64,000 bases of DNA from Aristolochia californica. Lineage: Eukaryota > Streptophyta > Magnoliopsida > Piperales > Aristolochiaceae. The position numbers were made by a program, and so were the translations under genes. Below are positions 42,369 through 54,949 of the stretch, one piece after another. Under the pieces are notes generated by a model, which searched no databases, was not told where the DNA came from, and worked only from the letters and a program-made list of their open reading frames with translations. Positions within the stretch are counted from its first letter, which is position 1; each line of letters opens with the position of its first letter. Location of the stretch: NCBI GenBank assembly GCA_029961685.1, contig JARWKL010000014.1:24339137-24403136 (forward strand), given 5' to 3'.

Positions 42369-45300
42369 ATGAGTTCGGGCATCGAGATTGAAGACGGCCG
42401 CGTTCTGGAGCTCTTCGAGAAGGCCTCAGAGATATTGATCATAGGAAGTGAAGGCTCCGTGCCTGCGGGGCGGCGCGCGCTGGGTCTCAGTAATGCCTCG
42501 CAAAGCCCTGATTGGGACTCGAATAATGAACCTGAAGAAGCATTGAGCGACAGCGCCTGCAATTCATCTCACATTGCTTCCGTCGAGGTTGTGGGTCCTG
42601 TTGCTGGTGACTATGGTGTGAACTTTTGCACCGCTGAAATCCCTTCTAACGGTAATTTGTTTCCTGAGGACGAACAAGAGGAGCCCGTATTGAAAAGAGA
42701 GTCTTCCCAGACGTTCGATGTAGAGGAAAAGGATTCTAATATGACTGTCATTGCGTGTTTTGATCCATTGAAGGAATCCCCGGGGTCTATAGATTTGTTT
42801 GACCACTCGTACGTTGGCTCATCCGAGCAACGACCTCTGTCCACGGACCGGCTACAAATTGGTCTAGGGAGTGAGGATGACTCTGGCTGTTCAATAGGAC
42901 GGGCTACTTCGGCTTCCCTTGGTAATGAACTCCGTCAGAATGAGGACGGAAAGGTGCCTTTTTCTGCCTTCGGGTCAATTATTTTGGGATCAAAGAATGA
43001 GCAAAAGGTATTGGAATCTTCTGTGGCATCAGAACAATTGAATTCAGTCAGTAGTGTGCAGCGTAGTGGCAGCAGTTCACAAGAGTTTCTTACAGAGTTT
43101 GATCAAAATCATGAGGTTTTGACATTGAATCTTGGTAGCCAGCCTTCAATTATAGGGTTTAAAGAGAGTGAAGGAGTTGATGATTCACCAAGGTTGTGGC
43201 CTCCTAATGGGAAGCAAAAGCGTGCAATTTTTGAGGCAGAGGAAGCCCAAACATTGGGCATCGAGAAAAAGTCTTCTATTTCAACCAGTAAAACATGTCT
43301 GGGTGTGGTCTCGAGATCCCTTGTGCCTGTTCTATCAACAATGCATCCCATTAACACCACTTCAAAGCAATTTCCACTGTTGGCTTGTGATCATGAAGGT
43401 TGCATCTCCTCTGAATTGGACGCAGATGCAAAGTTCTTGGTTATTGGGAGCAAGGGAATAGGTGATTTGGTAATGGAACCTAGGGTCACCTCACAGAGTA
43501 TTTGGTTGCAAAGGGTTGAACAAAACAAAGTTGTAGGTGAATTTTATGCTGTTGGAGATAGTAATATTTTCCAATTGGATGAGCAAAAGACACCTGTTGT
43601 TGAGGATGAAAGAATGCAAACACTGGTAGATATTGGACTAGAGGCTCAAACTGTCAGCATCGGTAGAATGGCTGACACCGGAAAAGCTTCTCATCTGTCA
43701 CTGTCAGCTTCACCAGGTACCTGTATAGTGGAAGATGGGCGAGACTCAGTGACAGATGGATTTTCAGCTGTTGTGAACGAAGCAACCTCTATGATAGGTG
43801 CAGAGGCAGATCCATGTAATTTGACAGACATTACTTCTTGTGTGGTTAGTGGCTATTCAGGAAGCCCTTTGGTATCCAAGGAATCTGTTTCGCCTACTAA
43901 TTTCAGTACTGGATTTTTAACTGATGGGCTAGAGAGATCTGAAATGTCAAAAATGGAAGAACAGAAATGCAGTTTTAATGTTGCTTTTTCCTATGTGGTG
44001 GAAGCCTCTGCAGCTTCTTTAAAGTCATCTCAAGTAATGGATGATGTTTTGGGCCCCATTTCTAGCTCTTTGATTCAGTTGACAGCTCTGGCTTGTGATG
44101 AAACTGGTTCCTTGCCCAGGGTTGATGACAATGGCATAGAATCATCAACTATAAAGTCTGATTGGAGAAATCCTTTGGAACCTGGGGGGGTTGATATATT
44201 GACTGGTTTGAATCATGAGGATAATGATGTCGTGACAGTACTGGAATTTGAATCTGCTGAGGAAGTCAGATTCCAAAGGCTCTGCGCAGAGATAAATGTT
44301 AATGTTGCTGATGTTGACTCTCATTGCATGGTGGAAGCAGAACCTGCTCCTGTTTCCCATGTAGTTTCTCCTTGCTTTAATAATGTCAAGCAGGTTGTAG
44401 AGGCATTTGGAAATAACACCAAGTCTTCAATGGCAGAGAGTGATGACATGGATCCATTGGGGAAATCACCAACTTTAAGAAATGTTTGTGTGCCAAAGAG
44501 TGAGCCAGCTGGGACAGTGACTGAATTTTTAGTTTTGGAAGAAAAGAAGTCCAGAATGTCAAATACAGAGCAGGCGATTTGTTGCTCGGCAGGAGTTGCT
44601 TCTTGCTCTATTCTGGAAGATGCAGTGGATTCTCTTTCTGTGGGAAGCACCCATTCCAGAGATTCTCCAAGGCTAACCAGAATGAGAAAAGCTGCAAGGC
44701 AGTGTTGGAAGACCCTCGAAGCAATTGCAGTTTCATTAAGCCAATCAAGAAAGAAGAGAAGCTCGTTGTGCAAACGAGCTCGAAATCCTACTTGGGGTGC
44801 ATTGCTAAATATAGAAGAGGTATTTGCACGAGAAGGGAAAATCCTAGAATCTAAATTTGGTAAAGTTCCAAAGTACAGATTGAGAAAAGGAAGGGGTGGA
44901 TTAGGAGAACGAGGAAGACAGAAGAAAATTCGAACTAAAGGATGTTCACATGTTTCAAAAAAGAAACAGAGGAACACAACTGGTCAGATCCATTTAAAGC
45001 TCAAAATTGATGAACAACTGGTGCTTCCTATATTTCCTGAGTTTGTAGATTTGCCAGCATCTATACAAACTGTTGTAAATGATGTTTCTCCAGAGTTAGA
45101 AAGCTTCAAGGAAGATCTTAAATTGGATAACAAATTGAGTACTTCTCTTGATTGTAACCCTGAAAAACTGTCGAGGGAGTTATCACGTGATAAAGACTTG
45201 GAGAGCATTGTGACACAAGAAACCTCATTGGAAAACAATTTTGGCGAATTTCTTGGAGTTTCTTCCCAAACGGAAACTCAAACATCTGTAGGAGCATTTT

Positions 45301-46131
45301 ATAATAGGAATCTGGATCCGGGTACTTCACCTGACTCTAATGTGTTTCATAAAATTCCAGGCCTTACTGAAATAACAAGTGCTATTTGTACCATGAGTGA
45401 AACAGCTAATCCAAGTGATTCTGGTATGTGGCCATCTCCAAATTTGGATGTGCTTCATTTGGTTCCAGTTCCGGATGCTGTTGAGAGAGAAAATGGTGGA
45501 GGCGAGGGTGAAGATCAAGAGATATTAGTCAATGGTACATTATTTGATTCCCAAGCTGTAGTTCCTCCTGAAGCTATTTTGCCTGTGAATGTGCAGCAAA
45601 ATAGGAAGAAGAAAGAAAGTCAAGATAAAAATATAAACAATGGGCAATGTCCTTCGCCTGCTGAGAATGGATTCTTTAGTTCTGAAAATATTAGGATGGG
45701 TAAGATACAATCAAGATATAGACGTCAACGGAAAACAGGAGAGAAACTAGAACTCAGAAAAAAGGAAATAGGCATGCAGTGTTCAGAGAGAAAATCTTCA
45801 AATAGCGGGATACAGTTAGAGACACCAATTAGTGAAATGGCTCAATTGGAGATCTGCCAGGAAATTTCAATAGTTGAAGCAGGGTCAGATTCCCAAGGAA
45901 TTCCTGTGCAAAATGATCTAGTTAAAGCACTTACTGCTTCCAGAATATCCATAGGTAGTCATACCAAAGAAATAACTTCAAGTCCTGATTCATTGTCACC
46001 AGTTGGGAAAAATGCTCGTAGGCAAAAGAAGGGCCCAAGACAGAAGTCTAATAAGAGAAAAGTCAAGAAAGATATTGCAGGGCAGGATGCTCTGAAAGAG
46101 AATAACGCTTCAGACTTGAGCAACTCAACTG
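42369..46131 (+). other. ASHH2: Large first coding exon (1,254 codons), N-terminal region
   Basis: A single open exon of 3.76 kb. It is Ser/Glu/Asp-rich without a recognised fold. A basic segment at about 44660-44990 ([20 protein letters not shown], then [38 protein letters not shown]) may be a nuclear localisation or DNA/RNA contact region. A second Lys/Arg-rich run closes the exon ([19 protein letters not shown], about 46018-46074). The donor used here (G|GTTCCA at 46131/46132) is chosen because phase 1 joins correctly to the next exon; the frame otherwise hits a stop at 46140. Confidence 0.85.
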
Positions 46132-49100
46132 GTTCCAGTTAAACTCCGTACTCCATATTTTTCTTACCTTCATCTTTGTAGGTGGGTTTAAGTTTACACT
46201 AAATGGCTTTTCTCATATATTTGGCAGAAAGAGATGGTGAGGGTATAAGGAATGAAGTTATTTATGACAGCAAGTTTTCTTCAAAGATGTTACCAGTTGG
46301 AGGTGAGCAGGAACTAGAGATACAACCAAGGGCTGCTTGGGTCCGCTGTGATGATTGTTACAAGTGGCGATGTATATCAGCTGACTTGGCAGATGAAATA
46401 GAAGAAACTAACTGCAGATGGTAAGCATTCTCATTACTTGCAAAAAGTAGGGCAGCTTATCTTCTTGTAATCAATGGTCTGGTTTCTGATTCATGCATTT
46501 ATTTTTAAAATAAAATTTCTGAAAGTATAATCATCTTTTTGGTTTCTCAAAATTTGATATGCTAATAGAAATTGCTGTGTATTCATTAATTAAATATCTG
46601 TCTTTGCTATCAATGCCTGCAAAATTATTTGAGTTCCTTTTATTTTTGGGTTTTTGGTTCTCTGTATTGATTATTTCATGTCTTGAAGGATTTGTAAGGA
46701 GAATGCTGACAAGGGTTTTGCTGACTGCTCAATACCTCAAGAAAAGTCAAATGCAGAGATTAATGCTGAGTTGGAAATTTCGGATGCCTCTGGTGATGAA
46801 GATTCTAGGAGTCAGTGGCCAAGTTCTAAACAATTCGAGTCCAGGCAGCTCATGGGTATATCCTTTGTGCCTGCTGAGCTTCAAAGACATACCACTTTTT
46901 TTTTTTAGAACTGATGGTGCTATGGTTATATTAAATGAAAAACACATACTAGTTGTGTGTGAAAATTGAAATCTATTAATTAGCAAACAATTTTGATGTA
47001 TTGGACTCTGCATTTTATGCTATTCATATGATTTGACACTTATTTTTCTCTTACAGTTGCACAGCAGGCTAGTTGGAGACTTATCAAGCACAACATATTT
47101 CTGCATCGCAGTCCAAAAACCCAGACCATTGATGAGGTTCAACCATTAATGCTTACATTTGCCTATCAAATTTTGCAAAGATTGTAACCAAATGCTGTTT
47201 TTTGTCTAATACCCGAGACAGGTTATGGTTTGCCACTGTAAACCGGTGTCAGATGGCAGTTTAGGCTGTGGAGATGAGTGCTTGAATCGAATGCTTAACA
47301 TTGAATGTGTTCAAGGAACATGCCCATGTGGGGACCTGTGTTCAAATCAACAGGTTAATTATCCGTTAGTGATATTATTATTTAACATGTTAATATGATT
47401 AGAGTGCTTACTACTGCTGTGTCGTTATAGTAACTAATGCTATCTAATATCACTCATTTTTTCAGTTTCAAAAGCATAAATATGCAAAGCTAATGTGGTT
47501 TCGTAGTGGAAAGAAAGGACATGGTTTGCAGTTGCTGGAAGATGTTTCTCGAGGGAACTTTCTCATTGAATATGTTGGAGAGGTTGGTGAAATTCATATG
47601 ATTACAGAATCTGCATTCTAGACTATATTATATATTATAAATATATGCTTAGTTCTAAAAAATAAATATCTTCATGCATTTTTAAATGGAGTATTGCTTT
47701 TATATTTGAGGAGGTTAAACTACTAACTGAGTCAGAGCTTTAGTACCCTCTATGATACAATAGGTGTTATCCTTAGGATACAATGATAGAGAACTCTCTT
47801 GCGGAGAGACACACCTTTGGCTAGTTGGTCAGGCAGGCTTTTTGTTTTGCTGACCTTAGGACATGCTTTCATTCAACTTGCCATGAGGAAGAGATCTCCA
47901 AGATTTCATCAAAGAGGTAGCTTAATCTCCAGGGGAAGCCAAGCCTTTAGATACCCATTACATAACATTTGCCGAAATAGAAAAATTCTGCGGGAAAAGT
48001 TTACTCCTGGGAGTGGGGCTTTAGCTTCAGGTTCAGTTGAATCACAACCTCCTGGGGCTGAGGAGAGGGATGAGCCATTGCTGTCCCTGATAGCCCCACC
48101 AATACCTGATGGCCCCAGATTCTCATGGGATGAGCCATTGAAATTGAGCTTCAGGCAGCCCTCTAGGGGGGGCGTTAGGGGATGGTGGTGAGGATTGAGT
48201 GATCTTTGAAGGAGACAATGAACTGCCATTCTAGATTTGTATATTTGTTAAATTGGTTCTTCATCTTTTTCTTTTTGTTCTCGGTGGTTTTTGTTTTACG
48301 TTTTTATTTTATTTTCTGTTCTAGTATTATATGTATTTTCAGTTGGTTCTTGGTCTGTTTTCATTGTCTTTCTTGTTTGGTATTTTGTTCATTCGTTCTT
48401 TCATCGGATACCAGGAGCTGATAAAATCATATCTGGCACCTGCTTACATAAATTTGGTAGGACATGTTACTTATAGCTCCAGCAGCTAAATAGGGTCAGT
48501 GTTCTCTTTGCTAGGATCACAATTAAATTATATAAGAGGCATTCTGTTGATAGTCTGTGTGACTCTCATCAATAGTGTTTGATTGTTCATGGAACTAAGG
48601 TGTGGGATTGTAATCTTTCATTTATTATTTAATTTTTTTCCACTGTATTCCTGCGCCCTTCCCCCTATGGGGAGTATTAAAATCTCATGCACACCTTTTT
48701 TTTTTATAAAATATCTGACTCTATGTGCACTATTTCAAGGTTCCTGGGTATTTATCTTGTTGAGCAGTTGGTTTTTCTTTCTGGTCCAATCAGGTCCTTG
48801 ATCTGCATAGTTATGAAGCTCGCCAGAGGGATTATGCATCTAGAGGTCAAAAGCACTTCTACTTCATGACGTTAAATGGCAGTGAGGTTTGAATTTCTGT
48901 CTCTGAAGAAGTTTCTTATTACCTTTTTTTTTGTTGTTTTACAAATCTTGGTAGTGTAATTATGGCGTTGAATACTATTTCGTTAAGATATTGTGCACTA
49001 ATTTCTCTTATTCCAACTTAATGGACATAAGTAAGTGCCTTTATTGTATTTATCTAATCAAATATCTTTTTGATGCTTGAGAATATATTTTACATTTTGC

Positions 49101-52100
49101 TAGAGAGTTTTGGATATATCATTTTGGTTCTTTTAGTATTTTTCTTCTCGTAGGCATTAATGCAACCTGTTGAGACTAGGTTCTTATTGTTGCTGAAATT
49201 TCAGAGAGATGTTTTAAGGAGTGAATTTGTTAGAAACAACAGGGTAGGAAAAACATTGTGGAAGCAAAGCGCTTGGTTTAACTGACGACAAGATTTATGC
49301 TAATACATGCTTCTTCCATGTAATAGCTGGTTCTTGTAGAGGAACAAACTGCATCAATTCTCTCAAATCTAATGGACTGGCATGAACTGGATTAAATTGG
49401 AAATTAGAAAGTAGTAAAGTGAAGGAAAGGGAAGGAGAGAATAGAGATCAGGGGCCACTTGGCCTTGTTTGGGGAGTGCAAGATTAGAGGAAAAGTTTGT
49501 TTCTGCACCTTTCCTTATTAGATAAGTGAAGTGTTTCACAATGACCGGAGTACCCTGATTTCAAATAAAAAAGTTTGACCATTTGTAAGTGGTATCTCAA
49601 TTTCATTCCTCCAGATGTAATTAGAAACACCCCATCTTGTTGTACCATGATCAAGACTCTTTAGCTAAAGATTTGGTGAAAATGTCTCCTATTTGATCTT
49701 CTATTTTACATAAAAAGTGGAAAAATTCTTCAGCTAACTGCAGTATCTGAAATGGAATGAGTACAACCCTTATGTGATTGTTCTATCAAGAAAATTGGGT
49801 TATTGGCAATAAAGATGGTAGTTTGATTATTACATCCTATAACATGGACTTGTCCACAAGAAGGCTAAATTAAATTGTACTTGGGTCTTTGGCTCAAGGG
49901 CTCCATGGGTTTCTAGTATGAGGTCTTGAGGTCAAGTCTCTATGGGAAAGGGTGTAGTGCATGTGTAATCAACATTCACATAATGTTTTATTTTTTTTGC
50001 ACATCTAATCACGTGCTGAATGAACTAATGTTGTATATTTTGTTTAGCATTAGACTCAGTGCCCTTCCAGGTAACAAAGTTCCCTCTAAACAAATATTCA
50101 AAGACCATCGGTAGATTTCTATCTACAGATCCCACATAATTAGCGTTGGAATGGTTCATAACATCCAGTTATTACAATTTCTTTGCATCAAAGAATGCTG
50201 AATGCATATTATGAATGGTTCATAATATGCATTAGACTCTTCCAGGTAACAAAGTTGCGTCTGAACAAATATTTCAAGATCATTGGTAGATTTCTATCTA
50301 CAGGTACCACATAATTTGCATTGGAATAGTTCATAACATCCAGGTACTACAATTTCTTTAGATTGAAGCTTTACCGTATGAAGTCTTGAGATACTTCAAA
50401 AGTTCCATAAACATCATCCAAATGAATATGCTGGGGAGATTCCATTAATTTATTCATGATTCCAACTGTAAATGAGAAAGTCTAGCCTTATAATTGTTAA
50501 ATATGATTCACACCTTTCCTTCAAAAAAAAAAAAATATAGAAGATTCCCAACAAGCCTTTTACACCTTTATCGTTCAACTAGGGTGTCCTTTCTGCAAAT
50601 TGACTTTGACCTCTTTAGTTATATGACTAGGTTTAGAGCCATGTAAGGCTGTAACAAGCAAGTCGTGTATTTAGTCTAGACAAAACACTACCTATCTTCT
50701 CCTAGCTACTTCAGTTCTCAAAAAATAGTGGAACTTCCCCGAATTTTTAGTTTATAAATGTTTCTTCTCGCATATATTAATCTTCTCTATTTCACCTGCA
50801 TCACTTCTAGATATCACAATGTGTCCATGTGAATAGTTAAAACTACTGCACTTGTTTCTTGTTGAATTACTAGCATTAAAGATATGGAACTAATCAACTC
50901 TTAGAATTTGTTTTTGGACCATAAATTGACTCATCATTCTACAAAATAAAAAATTCCTTTTTCTTATACACGTACCCCATTTTTTCCTGAGAAATAAACT
51001 CTGGTGCTTGTTTTATAAAAGTTTTTTAGGCAAATTACCATAAAAAAACATTTTAAACATCTGATTTGTATGAAAACTACTTGATCTCTGCTATTTATTT
51101 TATGCTATTGAGATACAAATATTGATAGATCTAGTTTTTTTTTCCGATCTTTTCCTTTTGTATCTGAGATAAGAATATTCAAAACCTAATTTTTTGGATA
51201 TTTCGAATCTTTGCCTGTTGTATTTCATTCTTTGTAACCATGTCTTTGTTAGTTCTTCCTCTATCTAATATTTTCTAGCTTTGTTCAAGAGATAATTAAA
51301 GAATGTGAATGAATCTAATATACGCTATTGGAGAAAAGGTCTTCTGAGTAATTGATACTAGAAGCTAGGGTCTATTCTTTAGGAACCAACCTTGCCTTCA
51401 TTTGTTGAAGAGAACCATTTGGCTGGTATTTAGTAGCAAATACCTAATGGGGACTCCCGACCCTGGTACCTGGAGGAGGCTCACTTGGTTCTTATGTTTT
51501 ACTAGAAAGCAAAGTTATGTTGTCTTCCACAATTTTTATCCAGATAGCTTCTGAGTAATTTGGGTACATTTAATACTTGACTAAGAGAGAACACGTGAAT
51601 GATAATAGGTAAACTAGACATTAATTGACACATTCATTGAGAGGAGAAGAAGTATAAAACCATAATTCTCTATGAATAGCAACAGGAGCCTCAAGCTTAG
51701 ATTGACTTGCAGGAATGAATAATGTGGGTTGGGAGGGTTGTACCCACTTGTATGTCTCATACCTTTTGTAGAAGTATAGACTTGAACTGGCCTTCCATGG
51801 GGTTTGACATGGAGCGAAGGGAGAGGGCATGCTGATTCATGACAAAAATGACAAAAGAAAAAGGTATTCTAGTGGGATACTAAAAAATTCAATATGATAC
51901 ACCTGGTGCACACCATGGGTCGGGCTGGATCAGTTTTTTTCATCTTTTAAGGCTGTCTTGGCACCCTGAACATTAACCAAAACATCATTGTGCTAGCTGC
52001 ATCCCAGAGGATAGTTTTTTTGTTTAGTCACCTATTTTTGCTGTGGGCTGTGAACACATGAGGTCTGACTCTTTGTACATTATAGGTGAAAACACACAAT

Positions 52101-52719
52101 TGGATGCAAATTGAATTCTTATTCTGATAAAAAAAATTTATTCTATACAATGCCTTTAACTTATCTTTGAGTAAGTTACGCCACGTCATTTTTTTTTCTA
52201 AAATCTTTTGTGCAACCTATTGAACTAGAACTGACTAAAAGCAACAGGGATTTGTTACTTTGTTGGCGATCTGTGTGTTTTTTGCTCCTTTTGGGCAAGG
52301 CAATTCTACTGAAGCAATGCTCTGTGCTCTTCTAAGGGAGATGAAAGTTTTTTCTTGATCTTTCTCCACTCCTTTTGGTTTGGAAGGAGACAGGGCTGTG
52401 GTGATTAGCTGGTTCTTTTCGGGAAGAAACAATGTTGGCTTTTTCTCAGTTATAATGATGAGATTTGGGATTTTTTTTTTTGTATCCAGTTGATTACATT
52501 CATTCTTTGTGTAATGCTAGTTGTATGGTGGGTTAAATGGTTTGGTTAGGAGTTTATTTGCAGCACTTTTGTTGGAGGGCATCATTTTCCTTTTGATGCG
52601 TGGTTTATAAAACCTTTACTATCTTGACATGGCTGTCTTAGGTCATAGATGCATGTGCTAAAGGAAATTTGGGGCGTTTCATCAATCATAGTTGTGAGCC
52701 CAATTGCCGTACAGAAAAG
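42369..52719 (+). CDS. ASHH2: ASHH2/SDG8-type histone H3 lysine-36 methyltransferase (3' end not found)
   Basis: Eight exons: 42369-46131, 46228-46420, 46689-46855, 47057-47136, 47222-47353, 47466-47582, 48794-48886, 52642-52719. All introns are GT/AG, the phases agree, and the sum is exactly 1,541 codons. Domains in order are a long, poorly conserved acidic N-terminus with a basic patch, a CW zinc finger (W..CDDC..WRC), an AWS domain rich in Cys, and SET. CW before AWS-SET is the arrangement of Arabidopsis ASHH2/SDG8/EFS, a nuclear enzyme that di- and trimethylates H3K36, with CW binding H3K4me1. The SET domain stops after [12 protein letters not shown]; the exon with the catalytic Tyr region and post-SET Cys cluster was not found downstream to 64000. 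Start: first ATG after the leader acceptor. No internal stop in 1,541 codons argues for a live gene. Confidence 0.9.
46338..46830 (+). other. ASHH2: CW-type zinc finger of the methyltransferase (two exons)
   Basis: [14 protein letters not shown] opens the domain in exon 2. After the intron at 46421-46688, whose donor splits a Trp codon, it continues [18 protein letters not shown]. The conserved Trp pair, the four zinc Cys and the final C..PQE are all present. In ASHH2 proteins the Trp cage reads monomethylated H3K4, linking active promoters to H3K36 methylation. Confidence 0.9.
47222..47353 (+). other. ASHH2: AWS (pre-SET) domain exon
   Basis: 44 codons containing [19 protein letters not shown] and [19 protein letters not shown], then CSNQQ. 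The seven Cys match the associated-with-SET zinc cluster of H3K36 methyltransferases. Phase 0 at both ends. Confidence 0.9.
47583..48793 (+). other. Intron 6 of the methyltransferase gene with a LINE fragment
   Basis: 1.2 kb. Its middle (about 47790-48230) is a minus-strand RNase H fragment of a LINE. The rest is T-rich intron sequence. Nothing else is recognised. Confidence 0.75.
47790..48230 (-). mobile_element. LINE RNase H fragment in intron 6
   Basis: The minus strand, 48229-47909, reads [20 protein letters not shown] and [18 protein letters not shown] then EPEAKA. This is the start of the RNase H domain found at the 3' end of plant L1-type LINEs. It is antisense to the gene and 5'/3' truncated. 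Confidence 0.72.
49640..50520 (-). mobile_element. Strongly decayed copia remnant in intron 7
   Basis: The minus strand near 49690-49650 reads [14 protein letters not shown], the end of a copia RNase H. At 50180-50065 it reads [11 protein letters not shown] then VTWK, the mid RNase H block. No frame stays open. It contains a 175-bp tandem duplication (about 50049-50366). It is older than the copias left of the gene, judged by decay. Confidence 0.65.
50049..50366 (-). repeat. Tandem duplication with 175-bp period in the decayed copia
   Basis: TTCCAGGTAACAAAGTT is at 50065 and again at 50240. Both are followed by GGTAGATTTCTATCTACAG and TTCATAACATCCAG in the same spacing. Confidence 0.85.
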
Positions 52720-53399
52720 GTAATTTTTCTTGTTTCCAGGGTGTCCATTTGTATATGCTCTAACATGTTTTTTCAGTTCTTTGACTGTTTCATGAAGAAT
52801 TTGATGACCTATCTGATACAGATTTATTTTTTCTCTTATGTACTACCATGTTTTTAGGGGGGTTCGTGTGTTTAGAATTGCATTATGTGAATATGTTTAC
52901 TGGAATTCTAATTGCTGAGATAAATTTTCCTGAAACATATAAAGTTCTATAGTTAGTGTAATTTCTGGAATATTGTTCATATTTTCATGTAATAAGTTCA
53001 CTATTAGTTGGATACTTTCAAATGCTTAAGACATAGTTATTGAGGGTTTAGGGGTTTATGCCTTGTTTAACAGGAATAAGTTAAAAATAATTTATTTTTA
53101 AGATTAAAACCATAGATTTTATTAGTCTGTAACAGATATGAGAAAGTACTGTAGTCATATAACACAAGGGTACGTTAATTATTGGCATGACTGGTATCAA
53201 AACATTACCTAAATATGGCATTTTTGCTATTTTAGATGAAATGTATGATTAAAAATGTTTTAAAATGAAAAATTTAGTGAAAGATCTGTTTAAAGTGCTT
53301 TCTCATAATGCCATAGCAGTAAACAAAAGGTAGGTGTTTTTGTCATTTTATATAGCATGCATGGAAATAAGTTCAAAAGGCCATTTTCATCATTTTTGT

Positions 53400-53628
53400 G
53401 TATAAGTTGGCTCTGGGCTAGCGCCATTGGGATGTTTTCTTTGAAATTATGTATATTGTTTCCCACTATGACTGTATTTGGACTCACATTCCGAGATCCG
53501 CCAATTCTATAGCTGATGTTCTTGCTAAGCAGGGGATTTTCCTCCAATCCCTTGTTGTTAGGAGTTTGGTCCCTTGAGTTTTTGTAATCTTTTGTTTTTA
53601 ATAAAATTATCCTTTCTTCAAAAAAAAA
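53400..53628 (+). mobile_element. 5'-truncated LINE (RNase H end and poly-A tail)
   Basis: It reads HIPRSANSIADVLAKQGIF and LQSLVVRSLVP with a frame change, then a short 3' UTR with AATAAAATTATCC and a terminal A9 at about 53620-53628. Two further copies of the same 3' end occur at 55733 and 57190. 5' truncation with a poly-A tail is normal for LINE insertion. Confidence 0.75.
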
Positions 53629-54405
53629 GTTTGCTCTGGGCTTATCTCTGAATGAGCTGAATTTAGGAGGCATTTTTCTAACTAATATTACGAGAATTTT
53701 CCTAATGTTAACCTATGTGGATCTATAATCATTAACATTCCCCCTCAAACTAACATATGATGAGTCTAAGATGTGAACACTATCTATTAATGTTAATTCT
53801 AGGGCCTTAATCCATTCTACTTTGTGTTTAGATGGAGAGAAATAAGAGAGAAAAGAGTAGAAGAAAAATAAGAAGGTTGAAGCGAGAGAGAGAGAGAAGT
53901 GAAGCAAAGGTAGGATAGAGAAGACAATAGAAAGGAGGAGAAGGGAGAGCACTTGCTTACTCGTGCCCTAACCTCATAATATTTATAGCTTCATGAATTT
54001 GTTACAAAAGTGTATAATGCCCTTGGATACATTAGGGTTACATTAAGAAACAAAGTAAAGAGGTGTAACGAGGAGACTTTAAGTAATTTGGTGGTCTCGA
54101 CAAGAGTGGCTCTTTCTCGTTCTTCTCAGTCTACTACTTCACTAGGGGTGGCTTCCTCATAGTGCCGTGCATAATGTGGCCTTCATCTGGTGTCTGTTGT
54201 GCCCCTCCCAAAGTCAAATTCTTCATCTGGAGTGCTTGCCTCAACAAGATCCTAATGACAGACAATCTTAGGCGGTGAGGCCAATACTCTGTTGATCCTC
54301 TTTGCCTTCTTTGCAGCTTGATGGAGGAATTGATCAACCACCATTTCCTTCTTTGCCCCTTCTCATTGTTAAGTTGTAGAGCCTAATTAACGCCCTACGC
54401 TGAGT
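53629..54405 (-). other. LTR-like region, not resolved
   Basis: ATTCCCCCTCAAACTAAC at 53738-53755 looks like the complement of a copia polypurine tract. A GA-rich block (53830-53945) and a TATA-like CATAATATTTATAGC (53976-53990) resemble the LTRs of copias B and C on the minus strand. I could not define two ends or a target duplication, so it is only listed as probable LTR-retrotransposon debris. The 67-codon frame at 54337-54134 is not recognised. Confidence 0.35.
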
Positions 54406-54898
54406 TGTTGGAAGGGGGGCGGGAAGGGGGCGGAGCCCCCGCCTGGTCCACGATATATTAATTGTTATTTCATTAAGGGCAGTTTGGGAATTTTACTTTT
54501 GTATCGCGGTTGCCCTAATTTTCTCTTTATAATTGAGGGGCGCTGCTATTAGGGTTTTTGATCATCTTCATCCGAGGAGCATCTCGAGTTGCAACTCGAG
54601 AGGTTAGAGAGAAACATATGTAAGTGTGTGATTTCTCTTGTAAACTATTTCATCTTCATAGTGGATTACTGCAACAGCGGAAGATAGGACGTAGTCTCAC
54701 CTTGAGGCGAACTTGTACAAATCTTGTTGTGTTTTTTTCGTGCTTTTTTCCCTCCAACATCTGGTTGTGGAGAAAGCTCCTTTTTTATCCAGGTATTGTA
54801 CTCTTCCTTCTTCTTTTATTGCAATATACACCTTTTTATTAAAAAAAATTGTTATTATTGTTCTCTTAGTTTGGAATTAGGGCCATTAATTCCTAACA
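54406..54898 (+). repeat. Possible solo LTR of another family (493 bp)
   Basis: It starts TGTTGGAAGG and ends TTCCTAACA. Near its end it has the block GTGGATTACTGCAACAGCGG and GACGTAGTCTCACC, which resembles the transcript-end region of plant copia LTRs. No target duplication is evident (TGAGT before, CTCAT after), so the borders are weak. Confidence 0.4.
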
Positions 54899-54949
54899 CT
54901 CATGGTAGGTGTGGACCTCTATTCTTTGCCGCATTTTTTTATAGTTCTG

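Larger units (their letters stand above)
48887..52641 (+). other. Intron 7 of the methyltransferase gene (3.75 kb)
   Basis: It separates two SET exons. It includes a decayed copia remnant (about 49640-50520). The remaining parts (48890-49600, 50530-52640) are AT-rich with no supported gene; short open frames on either strand lack any motif. Confidence 0.75.
47466..52719 (+). other. ASHH2: SET domain exons (three, incomplete)
   Basis: Exon 47466-47582 has [20 protein letters not shown] and YVGE (cofactor loop). Exon 48794-48886 has [19 protein letters not shown] and [11 protein letters not shown]. Exon 52642-52719 has [20 protein letters not shown] and NCRTEK, the pseudoknot motif that binds S-adenosylmethionine. 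All are phase 0. The G-E-E-x-T-x-D-Y part and post-SET are still missing and would be in the next exon(s). Confidence 0.9.

Noticed and set aside
44321..44977. 218-codon open frame on the minus strand
   Set aside because: It lies wholly opposite the intact 1,254-codon exon of the methyltransferase gene and has no motif or splice signals; it is a shadow frame.
53738..54405. A full LTR retrotransposon beginning at the polypurine-like motif
   Set aside because: No protein blocks, primer site or matching second LTR could be found, so only an unresolved LTR-like region is reported.
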